From assembly GCA_943788405.1 (NCBI GenBank), contig CALSQD010000002.1, positions 1,197,701 through 1,261,700 on the forward strand: DNA of 64,000 bases, written 5' to 3'. Shown here one piece after another: positions 62,513 to 64,000 of the stretch (the first letter of the stretch is position 1; each line of letters starts with the position of its first letter). The DNA is from an uncultured Flavobacteriales bacterium (GTDB taxonomy: Bacteria; Bacteroidota; Bacteroidia; Flavobacteriales; BACL11). Made by a program: the position numbers and the translations under genes. The notes beneath the pieces were generated by a model that worked only from the letters and a program-made list of their open reading frames with translations, was not told where the DNA came from and did not search any database.

Positions 62513-64000
62513 TAACTCAATATCTGATAAGCAATAAAGCTAGACAAATAAGCCAACACTCCCATATATAAAAACTGAATTGCAGGCCATTTCCAATGTT
62601 TTGTTTCTCGATAAACAATCGCCAAGGTACTCATGCACTGCATGGCAAAAGCATAAAACAGCATCAAGGAAACCCCAACTGCTGGCGTAAAAAACGCCTC
62701 TCCTGTATCTTGGTTTTTTACATTTTTCAATCGTTCTTGTATGGATTGTATATTATCACCCCCCACACTATATATTGTCGACATAGTACCCAACAAATAC
62801 CTCGCGAGCAGCAAAGGATGTTATCAAAGAGATTCCTATTTTCCAATCAAAACCCTAAAGGCTTAATAGCCGGCTCAATGGTTTTTCCAATCATCCCGGC
62901 ATAGGACGCTTCTAATTTATCAGCTGCAATGTGCATTTCTGCATCTAGCTTTTCCTGCCCACTGCTGTTCAATTTGCTCAAATTTCTTTCCTGGTGCAAA
63001 GGAGGATAAAAACCATAATACTATTGAAACAGCAATAATTATTTTACCAGCATCAAACAAAAACACCTTTACTTTTTCAATAATTGCGTAGACTACCGTT
63101 TTCCAATCCGGTATTTTATAGGATGGCATTTCCATTATATAGTAGGAACGCTCTTTGGATTTTATGATAAACTTCATAAGGTAAGCCACTCCAATTGCCG
63201 ATACAAAGCCAATCAGATAAAAAACCATCAGCACTAAACCTTGCAGGTTAAATCCTAGGAAATCCTCAGCAGGAATTATCATAGCAATAATGAGCGTATA
63301 AACAGGCAGCCTTGCCGAACAGGACATCAATGGCGTTACCATAATAGTAATCAACCTTTCCTTCCATGAAGAAATAGTACGAGCAGACATAATAGCGGGT
63401 ACAGCACAAGCAGCTCCACTCAATAAAGGAATTATTGATCTCCCATTCAAGCCCACTCCTCTCAATAATTTATCGGTAATAAAACTCACTCTTGCCATAT
63501 ATCCTGTATCCTCCAGAAAGGCAATAAAAGCAAACAAGAAAGCAATTTGTGGTACAAAAATTACTATTCCTCCAAGCCCTGCTAAAATACCATTCACCAC
63601 TAAATCGTTCAACATTCCTTGAGGCATAGCATTAGCTGTAATGATAGATAAATTGGTAAATAAACTATCAATTAACTCCATAGGATAAGCTGACCATGAA
63701 AAAACAGCTTGAAACAATAAAAATAGAATAGATAGAAAAATAACATAACCGAAAAAAGGATGAATCAACAAATCATCTACTTTTTTAGTAAATTGATACT
63801 TTCCTTCTGGCTTTCCTTTTTTAACAGCTAACTGAATAATTTTATCAATTGCTTTATATCTTTTTACAGTTTCCTTAGCTTGAGCCCTTTCTGGTATAAT
63901 ATCATTGTTTTTACACAATTGATTTAAGGCACATCTATTAATTACTTCACCGCTTAATTTTTGTTTACATAAAGCCAAAAAAGAAGCATAATTATTTTCT
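62512..64000 (-). pseudogene. feoB: Ferrous iron transport protein B, C-terminal part, frameshifted and partial
   Basis: Reading leftward from the right edge: LCKQKLSGEVINRCALNQ, then the transporter domain with HPFFGYVIFLSILFLLFQAVFSW, ACAVPAIMSARTISSWKERLI and TPLMSCSARLPVYTLII. Frame is lost near 62949 (extra G), 62850 (extra T) and 62790 (extra G). DAEMHIAADKLEASYAGM, DWKIGISLITSFAAREVF and TMSTIYSVGGDN continue the protein in other frames, to the stop at 62512. The GTPase domain is outside. The protein takes up ferrous iron across the inner membrane. The three small indels may be sequencing errors. Confidence 0.85.

Noticed and set aside
1-64000. tRNA, rRNA, IS elements, prophage, defence systems
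   Set aside because: No cloverleaf, rRNA segment, transposase, integrase or known defence gene was recognised on either strand.

Overview
This 64 kb window is AT-rich chromosomal DNA from a member of the Bacteroidota, most likely order Flavobacteriales. The evidence is the gliding-motility genes gldB/gldC and gldD/gldE beside nadE, ssb and mutY, the miaB - sigma-54 regulator - lptE - secG block, the promoter type (TTTG, 19 nt, TAnnTTTG) and the lack of purine-rich ribosome binding sites before the starts. I do not assign a genus. I see no rRNA, tRNA, insertion sequence, prophage or CRISPR array.

Layout. 1-6.6 kb: the start of topA (leftward), then rightward miaB, a sigma-54 activator, lptE, a TPR-like gene, secG and groS-groL. 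6.7-8.3 kb: four leftward tandem paralogues coding small exported membrane proteins that share an N-terminal segment ending in ASFPV. 8.4-23.5 kb: one leftward division and cell-wall (dcw) cluster, mraZ-rsmH-ftsL-ftsI-murE-mraY-murD-ftsW-murG-murC-ftsQ-ftsA-ftsZ, tightly overlapped, with a recognisable MraZ operator before mraZ. 23.6-27.6 kb: an alpha/beta hydrolase, engB, gldC, gldB, nadE and a small acidic membrane protein. 27.6-27.9 kb: a 21-bp tandem array. 28-38.2 kb: lnt, pssA, purS, lptB, tatC, kdsD, recQ, a flavodoxin-like reductase, an M20 amidohydrolase, a half-length TauE protein and an MBL hydrolase. 38.25-38.8 kb: a second, unrelated 21-bp periodic array directly before an XRE regulator. 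38.9-51 kb: MFS, DUF4286, a TPR lipid-envelope-type exported protein, serS, rpmA, rplU, an M43 protease, an EamA transporter, ctaA, gldD, gldE, ssb and mutY. 51.1-58 kb: an HU-type protein, a 29-residue basic ribosomal protein, rng, an MFS transporter, recX, prfB, arsC-like, a 47-residue membrane protein and fumC. 58-64 kb: a large PH-like/TPR membrane protein, a TPR protein, a frameshifted manC, a SprT-like protein and a frameshifted feoB running off the edge.

How it works together: most genes serve envelope growth (peptidoglycan precursors, divisome, lipoprotein acylation, LPS transport, phospholipid synthesis, Sec and Tat export) and gliding/type IX secretion. Genes are packed tightly: many junctions are TAATG or ATGA overlaps, and several divergent pairs have only 33-45 bp between start codons, with -7 boxes almost touching the ATG.

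The least explained items are the two 21-bp phased arrays, the ASFPV paralogue cluster, and the cluster of single-base indels breaking manC and feoB near the right end, which may be sequencing error.
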